Under the pieces are notes generated by a model. That model was not told the origin of the DNA. It worked only from the letters and a program-made list of their open reading frames with translations, and did no database searches. Below are positions 36,254 to 45,831 of a stretch of DNA of 64,000 nucleotides, piece by piece. Each line of letters begins with the position of its first letter. The stretch's first letter is position 1. The position numbers were made by a program, and so were the translations under genes. This DNA comes from an uncultured Eubacterium sp. (GTDB lineage Bacteria; Bacillota; Clostridia; Lachnospirales; Lachnospiraceae). The stretch is taken from the NCBI GenBank assembly GCA_910584645.1, contig CAJUAU010000015.1:1-64000 (forward strand), given 5' to 3'.

Positions 36254-37648
36254 TTATTCTGAAACCAGATTATTGAGCCACATTCCCCGGACCAGAAGCA
36301 CAAATCCCACCGCTGCTTTTACGACGTCCACTCCACAGCATACAAAATAAAGGGGAACGACAGGCAGACCGGTATACCTGGATAAGCACCAGGCAAGCGG
36401 GATCGACACCGCCCATATAAATCCACTGTCAAACAAAAAGGTGATAATGGTCTTCCCGCCGGAACGGATCGTAAAATAGGCAGCGTGCAGAAAGGCATTC
36501 ACCGGCATATACACCGCCAGAGTAAGGATAAATCTGGTGGCGAGATGCCGTATACTTTCAGAGGTCTCGTATACCTGTGGAAAAATAAACGCCGCCCCTG
36601 CCAGAAGCATCGCCACCCCCACACAGATCCCGGTGGAACAGAAAATGATCCGGTAAGCGCTTCTTTTCGCCTCATCCATCTTTCCAGCGCCCAGAAGCTG
36701 CCCGACGATGATCGCCACACTATTTCCTATGGAAAGAAATACTACATTAAAAAGATTATTCAGTGTATTGGAGATGTTCATGGCAGCGACGACTTCCAGG
36801 CCGCGCACCGAATAGCACTGCATAAGCATAGCCATGCCTGCCGCCCAGAATCCCTCATTCAGCAGCAGGGGCGTTCCCCGCACCAGGATTTTTTTCACCA
36901 ATTCTGCCGGAATATAGAGGCTCCGGTACAACCCCCGGATAAAAGTATTCTGCTCGTGGTTTTTATGGGTCCAGACCAGAATTATCATCATCTCCACCAG
37001 CCTGGCAGCCACCGTACCTATGGCGGCACCGCTGGCACCCAGGGCAGGCGCCCCGAATTTACCATAGATCAGGATGTAATTTAAGATCAGGTTTACCAGC
37101 ACAGACACCAGCCCTGCTTTCATCGGCACCAGTGTCTGTCCTGTCTCCTTCAGAGTTCCAGCATACACCTGGACCACCGCAAAAGGAATAAATGAGATCA
37201 TCACAATGTGCAGGTAATCCAGCCCGTATCCTAATGTGTTGACGATACTTCCCACACTTCCCTCCTGGTGCAGATAGAGCTGGATCAGAGAGTTTCCAAA
37301 CGTTCCCATGACCAAAAGCCCGGCTATGGTGATCACGGCACAGCAGATCAGCTTAAACCTCACCGTAAAACGCACTCCTTCATCGTTTCTCTGGCCAAAA
37401 TATTGTGCAGTAAAAATGCCCGGTCCGGACACCGCGCCAAATACCACAAGATTGTATACGAAAATTAACTGATTGGCGATGGCAACTCCCGTCATCTGCT
37501 CCGTTCCCACCTGCCCCACCATGATATTGTCCAGCATACTGGCAAAATTCGTGATCCCCATCTGGATCATCATGGGTACGGCGATACCAAAAAGACGCCG
37601 GTAAAAAGACCTGTCCCCGATCAATTTTTCTCTTACTTTATGATTCAC
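36254..37648 (-). CDS. MATE-family efflux transporter
   Basis: The protein has 464 residues with about 12 membrane spans and the family pattern IAVPMMIQMGITNFASMLDN and MVGQVGTEQMTGVAIANQL at the start. It exports drugs or metabolites using a Na+ or H+ gradient. The GTG start overlaps the end of the apbE gene by 11 bases, with GGAGG upstream, so it is the last gene of a four-gene operon. Confidence 0.9.
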   Translation of the reverse strand: MNHKVREKLIGDRSFYRRLFGIAVPMMIQMGITNFASMLDNIMVGQVGTEQMTGVAIANQLIFVYNLVVFGAVSGPGIFTAQYFGQRNDEGVRFTVRFKLICCAVITIAGLLVMGTFGNSLIQLYLHQEGSVGSIVNTLGYGLDYLHIVMISFIPFAVVQVYAGTLKETGQTLVPMKAGLVSVLVNLILNYILIYGKFGAPALGASGAAIGTVAARLVEMMIILVWTHKNHEQNTFIRGLYRSLYIPAELVKKILVRGTPLLLNEGFWAAGMAMLMQCYSVRGLEVVAAMNISNTLNNLFNVVFLSIGNSVAIIVGQLLGAGKMDEAKRSAYRIIFCSTGICVGVAMLLAGAAFIFPQVYETSESIRHLATRFILTLAVYMPVNAFLHAAYFTIRSGGKTIITFLFDSGFIWAVSIPLAWCLSRYTGLPVVPLYFVCCGVDVVKAAVGFVLLVRGMWLNNLVSE

Positions 37649-38657
37649 TATTTTCCTCCATTTCTAACCCTTCCGAAGTCCAGATACTGGATTCCGTATC
37701 CACCAGCACCAGCTGGATCTCCGAATGAGAGGCAGCAAACTGAACCGCTCTCTCTTTCCCCATCACAAACAGGGCAGTGGCAAGGCTGTCCGCCGTGACA
37801 CCGTCCTCTCCAATCACCGTAACACTGGTAAGATCGCTCTGTGCCGGCGCCCCGGTCCTCTTATCTATAATATGATGATATACTTTTCCGTCTTTTTCAA
37901 AGTATCTCTGATAGGAACCGGAAGTGATCACTGCCTTTTCCCCCACCTGTACCGTCCCCAGAAGGCTGGTTCCATCGGAAGGATCGGTAATGCCCACCAT
38001 AAAGGGCGCCCCGTCTGGCTTTTTCCCAAAGGTCTGTACATTTCCTCCCAGGGAGACCACCGCCGCCTGGGCGCCTCCCTCCCTGAACAGTTCCGTCAGT
38101 TTCTGGGAGAGGTATCCCTTGGCGATGCCACCGAGATCGATCTCCATTCCCTCAGCAAGAGTCACCTTGTTGTCCGGCCCCAGCTGGATCTTAGATGCAT
38201 CCACCTTTTCCAGCAGACGCCCGAGCTCCTCCGGTTCTGGCACCCGGTACTCCCCCTTCGTAAATCCCCAGGCCCGCACCAGGGGATAGATGGAAATGTC
38301 AAAGAGACCTTCTGTCTCTTTCGTTATCCCGATACTTTTCTGGATCAGCTCATAGGTCTCCGGGGACACCTGCACCTGTCTGCCCGCCGACTGGTTTAAT
38401 TTCGCCACATCACTGGTCTTAATATTGACGGAAAAAAGCCCCTCATATTTTTGAACCAGCTGCCTGGCCTCTGTCAGCAGTTCCGATGCCGATCCTCCGT
38501 ATACCGTCAGATCCATAATGGTATCCATGGCAAAGATCTCCGCTGTCTCCTTCTCCGAAACGGGTGTCTTTCCACAGCCGGTACATGTCATCAAAATCAG
38601 GCATATCAATGCCATTTCACACAACTTGATCCGGTTTCTTCCTGCTTTTTTCCTCAT
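37638..38657 (-). CDS. apbE: FAD:protein FMN transferase lipoprotein
   Basis: The protein is about 339 residues from the ATG at 38657, with GGGAGG seven bases upstream. A lipoprotein signal ends in TCTGC. Family motifs are FAMDTIMDLTVYG, the GIAKGYLSQK stretch after IDLGG, SLGGNVQTFG and HHIIDKRTGAP. ApbE attaches FMN to flavoproteins such as Rnf or Nqr subunits at the outer face of the membrane. It overlaps queH by four bases (ATGA). Confidence 0.93.
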   Translation of the reverse strand: MRKKAGRNRIKLCEMALICLILMTCTGCGKTPVSEKETAEIFAMDTIMDLTVYGGSASELLTEARQLVQKYEGLFSVNIKTSDVAKLNQSAGRQVQVSPETYELIQKSIGITKETEGLFDISIYPLVRAWGFTKGEYRVPEPEELGRLLEKVDASKIQLGPDNKVTLAEGMEIDLGGIAKGYLSQKLTELFREGGAQAAVVSLGGNVQTFGKKPDGAPFMVGITDPSDGTSLLGTVQVGEKAVITSGSYQRYFEKDGKVYHHIIDKRTGAPAQSDLTSVTVIGEDGVTADSLATALFVMGKERAVQFAASHSEIQLVLVDTESSIWTSEGLEMEENSES

Positions 38658-39289
38658 TTGCATTCCTCCCGTCCCTGTGCCGCCTCTTTTGAATACACAC
38701 AGCCACAATAATTCTGCCGGTATAAATGATATTCCCTGGAGAGCTCGATGCTTCTCTTGTACCCGTTTTTCTTCTTAAAATCCGATGGCAGATAGGCAAT
38801 GCCATATTCTCCCGCCAGTATCTCCCCGATCTCCATCAGCTTGTCCGCGTTTTTATGGGGGCTGATGGATAAGGTAGTACAGAAATAATCGGCCCCTTCT
38901 TTTACTGCCATTTCAGCAGTCTTTCGGAGCCGCATATCATAGCACCGGAAACAACGTCTTCCACACTCCGGCTCCTTCTCAAGCCCTTCTGCCATCTCAA
39001 AAAACATCCGGCTGTCGTAATCCCCGTCCAACAGCTGCACAGAATTGGGATAATGGTTCTCTTCCACGAGCCGGATCAGCTCTGCCTTTCTTTTTTTGTA
39101 TTCTTCCGGCTCGGTGATATTCGGATTATAAAAATAAAGGATGATCTCAAAATAAGCAGAGAGGTATTCCAGTACATAACTGCTGCAGGGAGCACAGCAG
39201 CAGTGCAGAAATAATGTCTTCTTTTGATTTTTTTTCACGATCTGTTCCAGTAATTGATCTAATTCTTTCTGGTAATTTCTATGATTCAT
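38654..39289 (-). CDS. queH: Epoxyqueuosine reductase QueH
   Basis: The protein is 211 residues from the ATG at 39289, which has GTGAGG upstream; a GTG at 39301 is possible. The cysteine motifs of the DUF208/QueH family are present: HCCCAPCSSYVL near the N-terminus, then GRRCFRCYDMRL, and CGCVYS near the end. It catalyses the last step of queuosine synthesis in tRNA using an iron-sulfur and iron centre. Confidence 0.93.
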   Translation of the reverse strand: MNHRNYQKELDQLLEQIVKKNQKKTLFLHCCCAPCSSYVLEYLSAYFEIILYFYNPNITEPEEYKKRKAELIRLVEENHYPNSVQLLDGDYDSRMFFEMAEGLEKEPECGRRCFRCYDMRLRKTAEMAVKEGADYFCTTLSISPHKNADKLMEIGEILAGEYGIAYLPSDFKKKNGYKRSIELSREYHLYRQNYCGCVYSKEAAQGREECK

Positions 39290-39323
39290 CTCTAACCTCA
39301 CCTCTCATATCGTGACCTCAGTC

Positions 39324-40166
39324 TCAGTCCGATGCCTTCAGTCCGATCACCGCCGCCAGGTTTCCTCTTTTTCCTTTCGTATAACGGTGGGAAAACAAAA
39401 GCTCCGGATATTCGTTGGTACACAGGCCGCTGATGGCGATATGCTCCGGCTTCATGCCTGCCTCCCGCAATATAATTTCATTGGCACGCCAGAGGTCCAG
39501 CTGATAATGGCCATTATGTTTTTCCTCATAGATCTGATTCCAGTCCCTTTTGTCAAAGACCTTTTGAAACTCCTCGATCACATCTTCGCTGACCTCATAA
39601 CAGTTCTGGCAGATCGAGGGACCGATCACTGCCCGCAGATCTTCTGGCCGGGAACCAAATTCCAGCTTCATCCGCTCTACCATCTTCTCCCCCATCCGCA
39701 AAACCGTACCTCTCCATCCAGAATGAGCATTTCCCACCGCATGCCGCACTGGATCATAAAAAATCAGCGGCACACAGTCGGCAAAAAAGGTCATCAGCAT
39801 CACTCCCGGCTCATCCGTCACCAGACCATCAGTCTCCCGGATCCGGCGGTTGTCTTTAAACACCTCCCCGGTGTCCGCCTTCCCCACCCGGAGGATCTTC
39901 GTCTGGTGTACCTGATCTGTCAGCACCAGCTGTTCCGGCTCATATCCCAGCGCTTCCGCCAGCAGACGATGATTCCTCTTCACATCCTCTGGCCGGTCTC
40001 CTCTGGTAAAGCTTACGTTCATAGAGGCACAATCACCACGGCTCACTCCGCCTAGTCTGGTGGAAAAACCATGTACCACCGGATATCCGTCAAACAGCGG
40101 AAACTGCAGATAAGGCGCCGGTTCTGCATCTACATATCGTATATTTTCATTTGATTTAAATATCAT
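39324..40166 (-). CDS. pgeF: PgeF/YfiH family laccase-domain protein
   Basis: The protein has 280 residues. It shows GFSTRLGGVS near the N-terminus, then LTDQVHQTKI, FADCVPLIFYDP, AVGNAHSGWRGTV and a C-terminal CTNEY...FSHRY stretch. The metal-binding Cys and His residues of this family are visible. Members act as peptidoglycan editing factors or as purine nucleoside phosphorylases/deaminases. It is the first gene of the operon leading to queH, apbE and the MATE gene. Confidence 0.9.
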   Translation of the reverse strand: MIFKSNENIRYVDAEPAPYLQFPLFDGYPVVHGFSTRLGGVSRGDCASMNVSFTRGDRPEDVKRNHRLLAEALGYEPEQLVLTDQVHQTKILRVGKADTGEVFKDNRRIRETDGLVTDEPGVMLMTFFADCVPLIFYDPVRHAVGNAHSGWRGTVLRMGEKMVERMKLEFGSRPEDLRAVIGPSICQNCYEVSEDVIEEFQKVFDKRDWNQIYEEKHNGHYQLDLWRANEIILREAGMKPEHIAISGLCTNEYPELLFSHRYTKGKRGNLAAVIGLKASD

Positions 40167-40256
40167 TTTTTCCCCTTTCTGATCACTTGCATAACTTTCA
40201 CAGAATATAGTATACTACATTCATATAAGATTGAACAGAAAAATTGGAGGGATTTT

Positions 40257-41096
40257 ATGCCATCACTATACGCTCACCACTCCTTTGGGAAGGAAATTTA
40301 CAAAAACCTACCTGAGGATCTTAAGCAGATTATCCGAAAATACCCAAAAGCTTTTAATGCCGGACTCCAGGGACCCGATTTTTTATTTTTCTATCGTCCC
40401 TTTATCAAATGCGGTCCCAATAAGCTGGGACGCTCCCAGCACAGCCAGCCCTTTTGTGACTTTCTGGAAAGAGTCCGGCCGGTGATCCGCAAAAAAGGAA
40501 AGGACTGTGGCGAATACGCCTATCTCCTCGGTTTTATCTGTCATTTTATGCTGGACAGTGAAAGCCATACCTATGTCAATAAAAAAGCGGAAGAGCCCGG
40601 CTATAATCATCTCGTGATGGAAATTGAATTTGACCGGTATCTAATGAAGAAAGATGGCAGAAACCCACTTCTCTACCCCGCCTGGAAACATATCACCTGG
40701 GATAAAGATACGCTGGACGCGATCCACGGAATCTATGGCTTTTATGAACTCTCCAGGGAAAAGATCAAAAAATCCCTGCGGTCCATGTCCTTTATCAAAT
40801 GGTTTTTTACCACGGGCAGAACCTTCCGCCGTTTATTTATCCGTCTCGGCATGTTCCTATCCTGCCACTATAAAAAACTGGAGGGACATATGATGGATCT
40901 GGTGCCCAAAGGAAATGCCAAAGAAACAAACCGCACTCTGGACAAAATCTATCATAACACCCTTGGCATGTGCCTGGATATGATCCATCAGTTTGATGCC
41001 GTCATCCTGACAAATTCCCCATTTCACGAACGATTTGGCACAAATTTTAAAAACAACGAACAGATTGCAGACGAAAGCAGTCCCCAGGCATCCTGA
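40257..41096 (+). CDS. Zinc-dependent phospholipase C-like protein
   Basis: The protein has 279 residues. It fits the family pattern with an N-terminal YAHHSFG, LQGPDFLFFY, and LLGFICHFMLDSESHTYV, whose histidines and aspartate would bind zinc. No signal peptide is visible, so it may act inside the cell or on membranes. GGAGGG precedes the ATG. Related helical domains occur in both large subtilases of this window. The end of the coding region forms the left arm of the terminator. Confidence 0.8.
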   Translation: MPSLYAHHSFGKEIYKNLPEDLKQIIRKYPKAFNAGLQGPDFLFFYRPFIKCGPNKLGRSQHSQPFCDFLERVRPVIRKKGKDCGEYAYLLGFICHFMLDSESHTYVNKKAEEPGYNHLVMEIEFDRYLMKKDGRNPLLYPAWKHITWDKDTLDAIHGIYGFYELSREKIKKSLRSMSFIKWFFTTGRTFRRLFIRLGMFLSCHYKKLEGHMMDLVPKGNAKETNRTLDKIYHNTLGMCLDMIHQFDAVILTNSPFHERFGTNFKNNEQIADESSPQAS

Positions 41097-41116
41097 AACT
41101 AGGATACCTGGGGACT
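41079..41116. terminator. Bidirectional terminator overlapping the phospholipase-like stop codon
   Basis: AGTCCCCAGGCATCCT pairs with AGGATACCTGGGGACT with one mismatch. The left arm includes the last codons and stop of the plus-strand gene. It lies between convergent genes. Confidence 0.8.
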
Positions 41117-41154
41117 TTGTTGCAAATATTAATTGATAAGGGGTTCAAAAGAAA

Positions 41155-44100
41155 TTATTTTATCTTGATCGTAATGGTTTTCTTTACTTTTTTAACCTTA
41201 GCAGTCACCTTAACTTTTCCTTTTTTCAAGGCTTTCAGTTTGGCTTTCTTACTTCCCTTGCTTGTGATCTTAGCCAGCTTTTTCTTATTGACTGACCATT
41301 TCACTTTTCCAGAGACGTTGGTGAGCTTTGCTGTCAATGTGATGCTCTTGCCCTTCTTAACCGTCTTCTTTGCTGTGATCTTGATCGAAGCTTTTTTCTT
41401 CTTTACCTTTGGAGTAGTAGTCGGAGGCACAGTAGCCGGTGGATTAACCGCTGGCGGATTGGTACCTGGTGCCTGAGGCGCCGGTGTTGGTGTTGGTGCC
41501 GGCACCGAAGGTGCTTCCGCCTCCCGCTGGATCTTGACGGTATAATTCTTCATCGTCTCATGGTCTTCCGCATATACCTTTAAGGATAATGTCGTTGTAT
41601 CTGCTGTCAAAGTATATACCTGTGCTTTGGCGTCATTGATCAGCTCTTCATTGACATAGACAAGTCCATATCTGTCCGCAATATCAAATTTAAGCTTCGT
41701 ACTCTCTGTATTCGCCGGCAGAGTCACCGTAAATTCTTCCCCACTCTGAGCAACAGTTCCATTGTTGCATGTAACTGCATTCAGAGAAGCGTTATCGTTA
41801 TAATTGATTGTCGTAAACAGACCACCTACCAGGCGGGCGCTGTCCTCTGCAGCAGAAGCACTTTCAAACTTCAGGACAACTACCGTATAATCCTTACCAT
41901 CTACCTGAATGGTCTTTATGCTCTTCTCCAGAACATCGGCAGGAATCTCAAAAGTCTCCGTATAAAATGCCTCTTCTCCTGTATAGTTCAATGTCTTTTC
42001 TGCGATCACCGAATCTCCCACGGAGATCTTAATGGTCTTGCCATTATCTTCTTTGGCAAACTGGCAGAGAGCAAAGTTCGTCTTTTCCTGATTCACGATC
42101 ATATTATATGCGAAGAATCCTCCCGCCTTGGCAAGACGTGTGCTTCCTCCACCATCAATGGTTCCAGCTTCTGAATTAGTCTCTTCCAGCTGATGGAGGT
42201 CATCCGTTTCATACTGTCCGTAACCCGGCTGAATGGAGTCAATCTTACTGGCATTCAGTCTGCCCTTTTCCTTATTTTCCAGGATCTCTCCCTCGCCAGC
42301 CGTCTCAAAGGGGCTCTTAAAGTACCAATAAATTCCATATCTCTCATCATTCAATGTGTTAAATGGAACAAAAGTCAGCGTTTCTCCAAAGAGTTCTTCC
42401 GCATCTGTACCCATTAATTTAAAGGTAAGAGTATCCGCAGAAGTATCCCGGACAAGATAGGTATTGATATCCGCAATAAATTCATCCATCGTCAGCATTT
42501 CCTGAATGGTCAGAGTTTCATTCCCAAAAACTGGAGAAGCATCGGAAGTACCATACTGAATCCTAGCACTTTTCGATTCAGATCCCACTACTTTATAATA
42601 TGGTGCTGATAAATCCACTCCGGCTCCTGTTGTCTCATCCATTTTTTCTGTTCCCAGTCTGGCTGCCAGAACCGTCGGACCGTATTTAAATCCATATACC
42701 GTATTGTTATCTGGAAGGCCCACTGCCTTAACCTCCATGGGATACTTGATGGAAACCTCATCATTTTCTTTCCAGTCCCTGGTGATGGATATATAACCAT
42801 TGGAACTGACCGTATCTTTTATCGTTTCCCCATTCACTTTTACTGTCACCTTACCGCTGGCCCAGTCAGGAACCCGCAGGGCAATGGAAACGTTGGAGGA
42901 AGCAGCACCATTTAACAGATGCATTTTGAAAGATGCTTCATCAGATTTTGTTACATCGGAATTTTGTGTAATCTCCAGATTTTTCTCACTCCACTTCACT
43001 TTAGAAGCCACATACTGATTTACAACCAGTGTGGAATCGTTACGGAAGTAAATGCTGTCTCCCAGTTTTGTAAAGTTTTCCATACCGCTTCCGGTACAGC
43101 ACCAAAACATATTATTTGCAGGATCCGTATTTCCAAACACTTTGAAAAATCCCGTCGCCATCGGCAGGAAATAAGCAGCGGCCGCATTGTCATCTGCCTT
43201 TACTGCTCCCATGATGGAGTTACGGAGTGTGCTCTCATAGTAATCCGAGTATTTCTTCTCCCCGGTAAGCTTATACAGTTCACGTGATAATTTCAGCATA
43301 TTATGGGCACAGCAGCTCTCGCAGTTTGTCGCGTTACGGGTGCCATCCAGTTTAGCCTCATCACGAAAATGCTCCATCACGCTGACGCCGCCTGTGATAT
43401 AAGCATATTTATCTACTGCCAGGTCAAAGAATTTTTCAGCCCACTCCAGGTACTGTTCATCTCCCTCACCCAGCTCGTCTTTTGCCTTCAATACAGAATA
43501 ACGTTTTAAGGCTCCCACAAACTTGGGGATCGTGGTGTTGGCATGCTTGCCGTTGAGTTTATTGGCTGCTCCGGATGTTACATCCGTAAAGAGGTCTGTC
43601 TGGTCAAACTTATGGGCACTTTCCAGATATCTCTCATCCCCTGTATAATAATATAAATCATACAGACAATCGTTCATGCCGCCATATTCTGTCCATAAAA
43701 CCTTGTTGTTTGTAGATTTACTCCACTTGCTGGCACGGTTGTAGATCCAGTCACCAAGACTTTTGGCAACTTCCAGAGCTTCTTCATTTCCCGTGTATTT
43801 GTATGTATCCACCAGCCCCGTCAGCATCTTGTGCATATTATACCATGGAACCCAAGTCTTGTTTTTCTTGTTTTCCTCTTTATCACTGCCATCCTGTATT
43901 TTTCCCTCAATTACATCAAACTGTCTTTCCACATTCTGGGGATCCAAAATCTGTGCGCCGAAGATAAATCCCGTACCGAGTTCGTCCTGGCACTCTTTCA
44001 GACCGGAGATCAGCGCTGCTGACTTCTCTTTCAGTTCCTCGTCTCCCGTAGACCGGATCGCCTGGGCCGTTGCAGAAAGGTAGTGTCCAAAACTATGACC

Positions 44101-44688
44101 GCCAAGAAGACTGTCTTCCCAGCCCTTATACGGTTTTATACCTTTTGTGTCAACACCTGCCGTCTCACGGAAACGGGACAGCAGACGGTCGTTATCGAAT
44201 TTTTTCAGAAATTCGATGTCTGACTGCTGTGCTGCCAGATAATAACTATCTATGATCTCCACATCATCCAGGTTGAACTGTGAAAGATCCTGCAGGGAGC
44301 TCTCTGCCAGCACTTTAAGATCAAACTTTTTCTTATATTGCAAATCACCCATAGAAACCGTTGCCTCCAATGTCACCTGTGCATCCGGCTGACCTGCCGC
44401 CGGTCTTGTCACTGTTCCGTCCGTAGAAATAGCATCCTCCTGGGAAGAAGTCCAGGAAATACTGCTTCCATTCTCTCCCATTTCCGGCAGCGTAAGATTG
44501 GATGTAACCTGTTCTGATCTGAATTTCAGGGCACTTACGTCTTGACTAAGGGCCGCTTTATCCTCATCCTTACTTTCCGCCTTTGAAACAGAAGCCCCTG
44601 TCGGAGCTATGCACCCAAAGACCAGGGCACCGCTGAGCAAAACTGCCATTCCACGGTTGATCAGGCTTCGCCTATTTTTCTGCATCAT
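41155..44688 (-). CDS. Secreted GH127-type beta-L-arabinofuranosidase
   Basis: The protein has 1,177 residues. A signal peptide (VLLSGALVFGCIAPTGASVSKA) is followed by an Ig-like domain to about residue 130, then a DUF1680/GH127 catalytic region with GGHSFGHYLSATAQ, VPWYNMHKMLTGLVD, NCESCCAHNMLKLSRELY and MFWCCTGSGMENF. The cysteines and the glutamate fit the zinc-thiolate active site of beta-L-arabinofuranosidase. After a beta region come a Cadherin-like stretch, a Pro-rich linker and a Lys-rich Big2-like tail. It probably trims arabinose from plant cell-wall polymers or glycoproteins; GH146 is an alternative family. GAGGAGGT precedes the start. Confidence 0.85.
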   Translation of the reverse strand: MMQKNRRSLINRGMAVLLSGALVFGCIAPTGASVSKAESKDEDKAALSQDVSALKFRSEQVTSNLTLPEMGENGSSISWTSSQEDAISTDGTVTRPAAGQPDAQVTLEATVSMGDLQYKKKFDLKVLAESSLQDLSQFNLDDVEIIDSYYLAAQQSDIEFLKKFDNDRLLSRFRETAGVDTKGIKPYKGWEDSLLGGHSFGHYLSATAQAIRSTGDEELKEKSAALISGLKECQDELGTGFIFGAQILDPQNVERQFDVIEGKIQDGSDKEENKKNKTWVPWYNMHKMLTGLVDTYKYTGNEEALEVAKSLGDWIYNRASKWSKSTNNKVLWTEYGGMNDCLYDLYYYTGDERYLESAHKFDQTDLFTDVTSGAANKLNGKHANTTIPKFVGALKRYSVLKAKDELGEGDEQYLEWAEKFFDLAVDKYAYITGGVSVMEHFRDEAKLDGTRNATNCESCCAHNMLKLSRELYKLTGEKKYSDYYESTLRNSIMGAVKADDNAAAAYFLPMATGFFKVFGNTDPANNMFWCCTGSGMENFTKLGDSIYFRNDSTLVVNQYVASKVKWSEKNLEITQNSDVTKSDEASFKMHLLNGAASSNVSIALRVPDWASGKVTVKVNGETIKDTVSSNGYISITRDWKENDEVSIKYPMEVKAVGLPDNNTVYGFKYGPTVLAARLGTEKMDETTGAGVDLSAPYYKVVGSESKSARIQYGTSDASPVFGNETLTIQEMLTMDEFIADINTYLVRDTSADTLTFKLMGTDAEELFGETLTFVPFNTLNDERYGIYWYFKSPFETAGEGEILENKEKGRLNASKIDSIQPGYGQYETDDLHQLEETNSEAGTIDGGGSTRLAKAGGFFAYNMIVNQEKTNFALCQFAKEDNGKTIKISVGDSVIAEKTLNYTGEEAFYTETFEIPADVLEKSIKTIQVDGKDYTVVVLKFESASAAEDSARLVGGLFTTINYNDNASLNAVTCNNGTVAQSGEEFTVTLPANTESTKLKFDIADRYGLVYVNEELINDAKAQVYTLTADTTTLSLKVYAEDHETMKNYTVKIQREAEAPSVPAPTPTPAPQAPGTNPPAVNPPATVPPTTTPKVKKKKASIKITAKKTVKKGKSITLTAKLTNVSGKVKWSVNKKKLAKITSKGSKKAKLKALKKGKVKVTAKVKKVKKTITIKIK

Positions 44689-44755
44689 ACCTACCTCCTC
44701 GTATTTTGGTATTTGTTAATATCTACTATGCCACAAAGGATAAAATATGTAAATA

Positions 44756-44789
44756 TCAAAAGGTAATATGGCGTGTCAAAAGGTAAGAT
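44756..44789. promoter_or_regulatory. Direct repeats, probable AraC-family operator
   Basis: TCAAAAGGTAATAT (44756-44769) and TCAAAAGGTAAGAT (44776-44789) are near-identical direct repeats with a 20-base period, in the gap between the GH127 gene and the divergent AraC regulator. AraC-type proteins bind such repeats two helical turns apart. Confidence 0.6.
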
Positions 44790-44887
44790 AATGAAAAAAA
44801 ATCTTTATCTCAACCTTCCAATTCCGTTATTTTATGGTAAAATAGTGTCAGGGTAAAAAGGTTATAGATCAAGAAAGGAACCGCGCC

Positions 44888-45703
44888 ATGGAAGAATTGA
44901 AAATATCACTTTCCGCACAGATCCGTTACAAATTTTATGGACTTTTTGAAGCACCCTCCAGAGAGTGGGTGCACATGTCAAGAAACCTGGAGGAATTCCA
45001 GCTGATCCTTATGGTAAAAGGAACTTTGTATATTGCCGATGAAACTGAAAAATATGTGGTATCAACTGGTGAATATCTGATCATGAAACCAGGTTTCCAA
45101 TATGGCTACAAACCTTCCCAGTGCTCCTTTTACTGGGTTCATTTTGACTGCCCCTTTATGAATGTTCCCAAGGAACAGATCATCTCCCTCCCCTGCCGGG
45201 GAAATATCAAAAACCTGGGACGCTTTCATGTCCTTTTTACACAGTTAAATGATATTTATGTCACCTATGAGAACCAGTGTGCGACAAATTTTTTTGCCAC
45301 CAACATCCTGCTTGAATTATTTAACCAGGTTTCATCTGAAAATCCCATTCCTGCTTCTGCAGAAGACAAACTGCATCGGAATATTATTACTTATGTTAAA
45401 TGGAGCCGCGCCTACCGGGTAAAAGTTAAGGATCTGGCAGAACATTTTGGATACCATCCCAAATATCTTTCCACTGTATTCCGAAAAAAAGAGGGCATTT
45501 CGTTAAAACAATATCTGATCGACCAGACCATGGAATGCGCCAAGGAAGAGCTGTGTAATACCGAACGGAGCATTCTGTCTATTGCATTAAGTATGGGCTT
45601 CAGTGACGGACAAGCCTTCTCCCATTCCTTCAAACACGCCGTAGGGGTTACCCCCACAGAATACCGAAGCAGCCACCGGTATCTGGATAAAAACGATAAC
45701 TGA
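44888..45703 (+). CDS. AraC-family transcriptional regulator
   Basis: The protein has 271 residues. An N-terminal cupin-like sensing domain (with YVVSTGEYLIMKPGFQYGY) precedes two helix-turn-helix motifs at the C-terminus: VKDLAEHFGYHPKYLSTVFRK and ILSIALSMGFSDGQAFSHSFK followed by VGVTPTEYR. AAGAAAGGA precedes the ATG. It is divergent from the GH127 gene and most likely controls it in response to an arabinose-containing sugar; the effector is inferred. Confidence 0.92.
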   Translation: MEELKISLSAQIRYKFYGLFEAPSREWVHMSRNLEEFQLILMVKGTLYIADETEKYVVSTGEYLIMKPGFQYGYKPSQCSFYWVHFDCPFMNVPKEQIISLPCRGNIKNLGRFHVLFTQLNDIYVTYENQCATNFFATNILLELFNQVSSENPIPASAEDKLHRNIITYVKWSRAYRVKVKDLAEHFGYHPKYLSTVFRKKEGISLKQYLIDQTMECAKEELCNTERSILSIALSMGFSDGQAFSHSFKHAVGVTPTEYRSSHRYLDKNDN

Positions 45704-45738
45704 AGTACTAAAACCAGAAAAACTACTAAAACCCAAAA

Positions 45739-45777
45739 AGGTGTCCCCAAAACCATATCATGGTTCTGGGGACACCT
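45739..45777. terminator. Bidirectional terminator between AraC and GH30 genes
   Basis: AGGTGTCCCCA and TGGGGACACCT form a long stem with an inner AACCAT/ATGGTT; T-rich sequence follows on the plus strand. Confidence 0.8.
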
Positions 45778-45831
45778 GCTTTTATTTGTATCAATCTGCG
45801 TCAGTAAAAAACGCATATAGTATTTGAGTTA

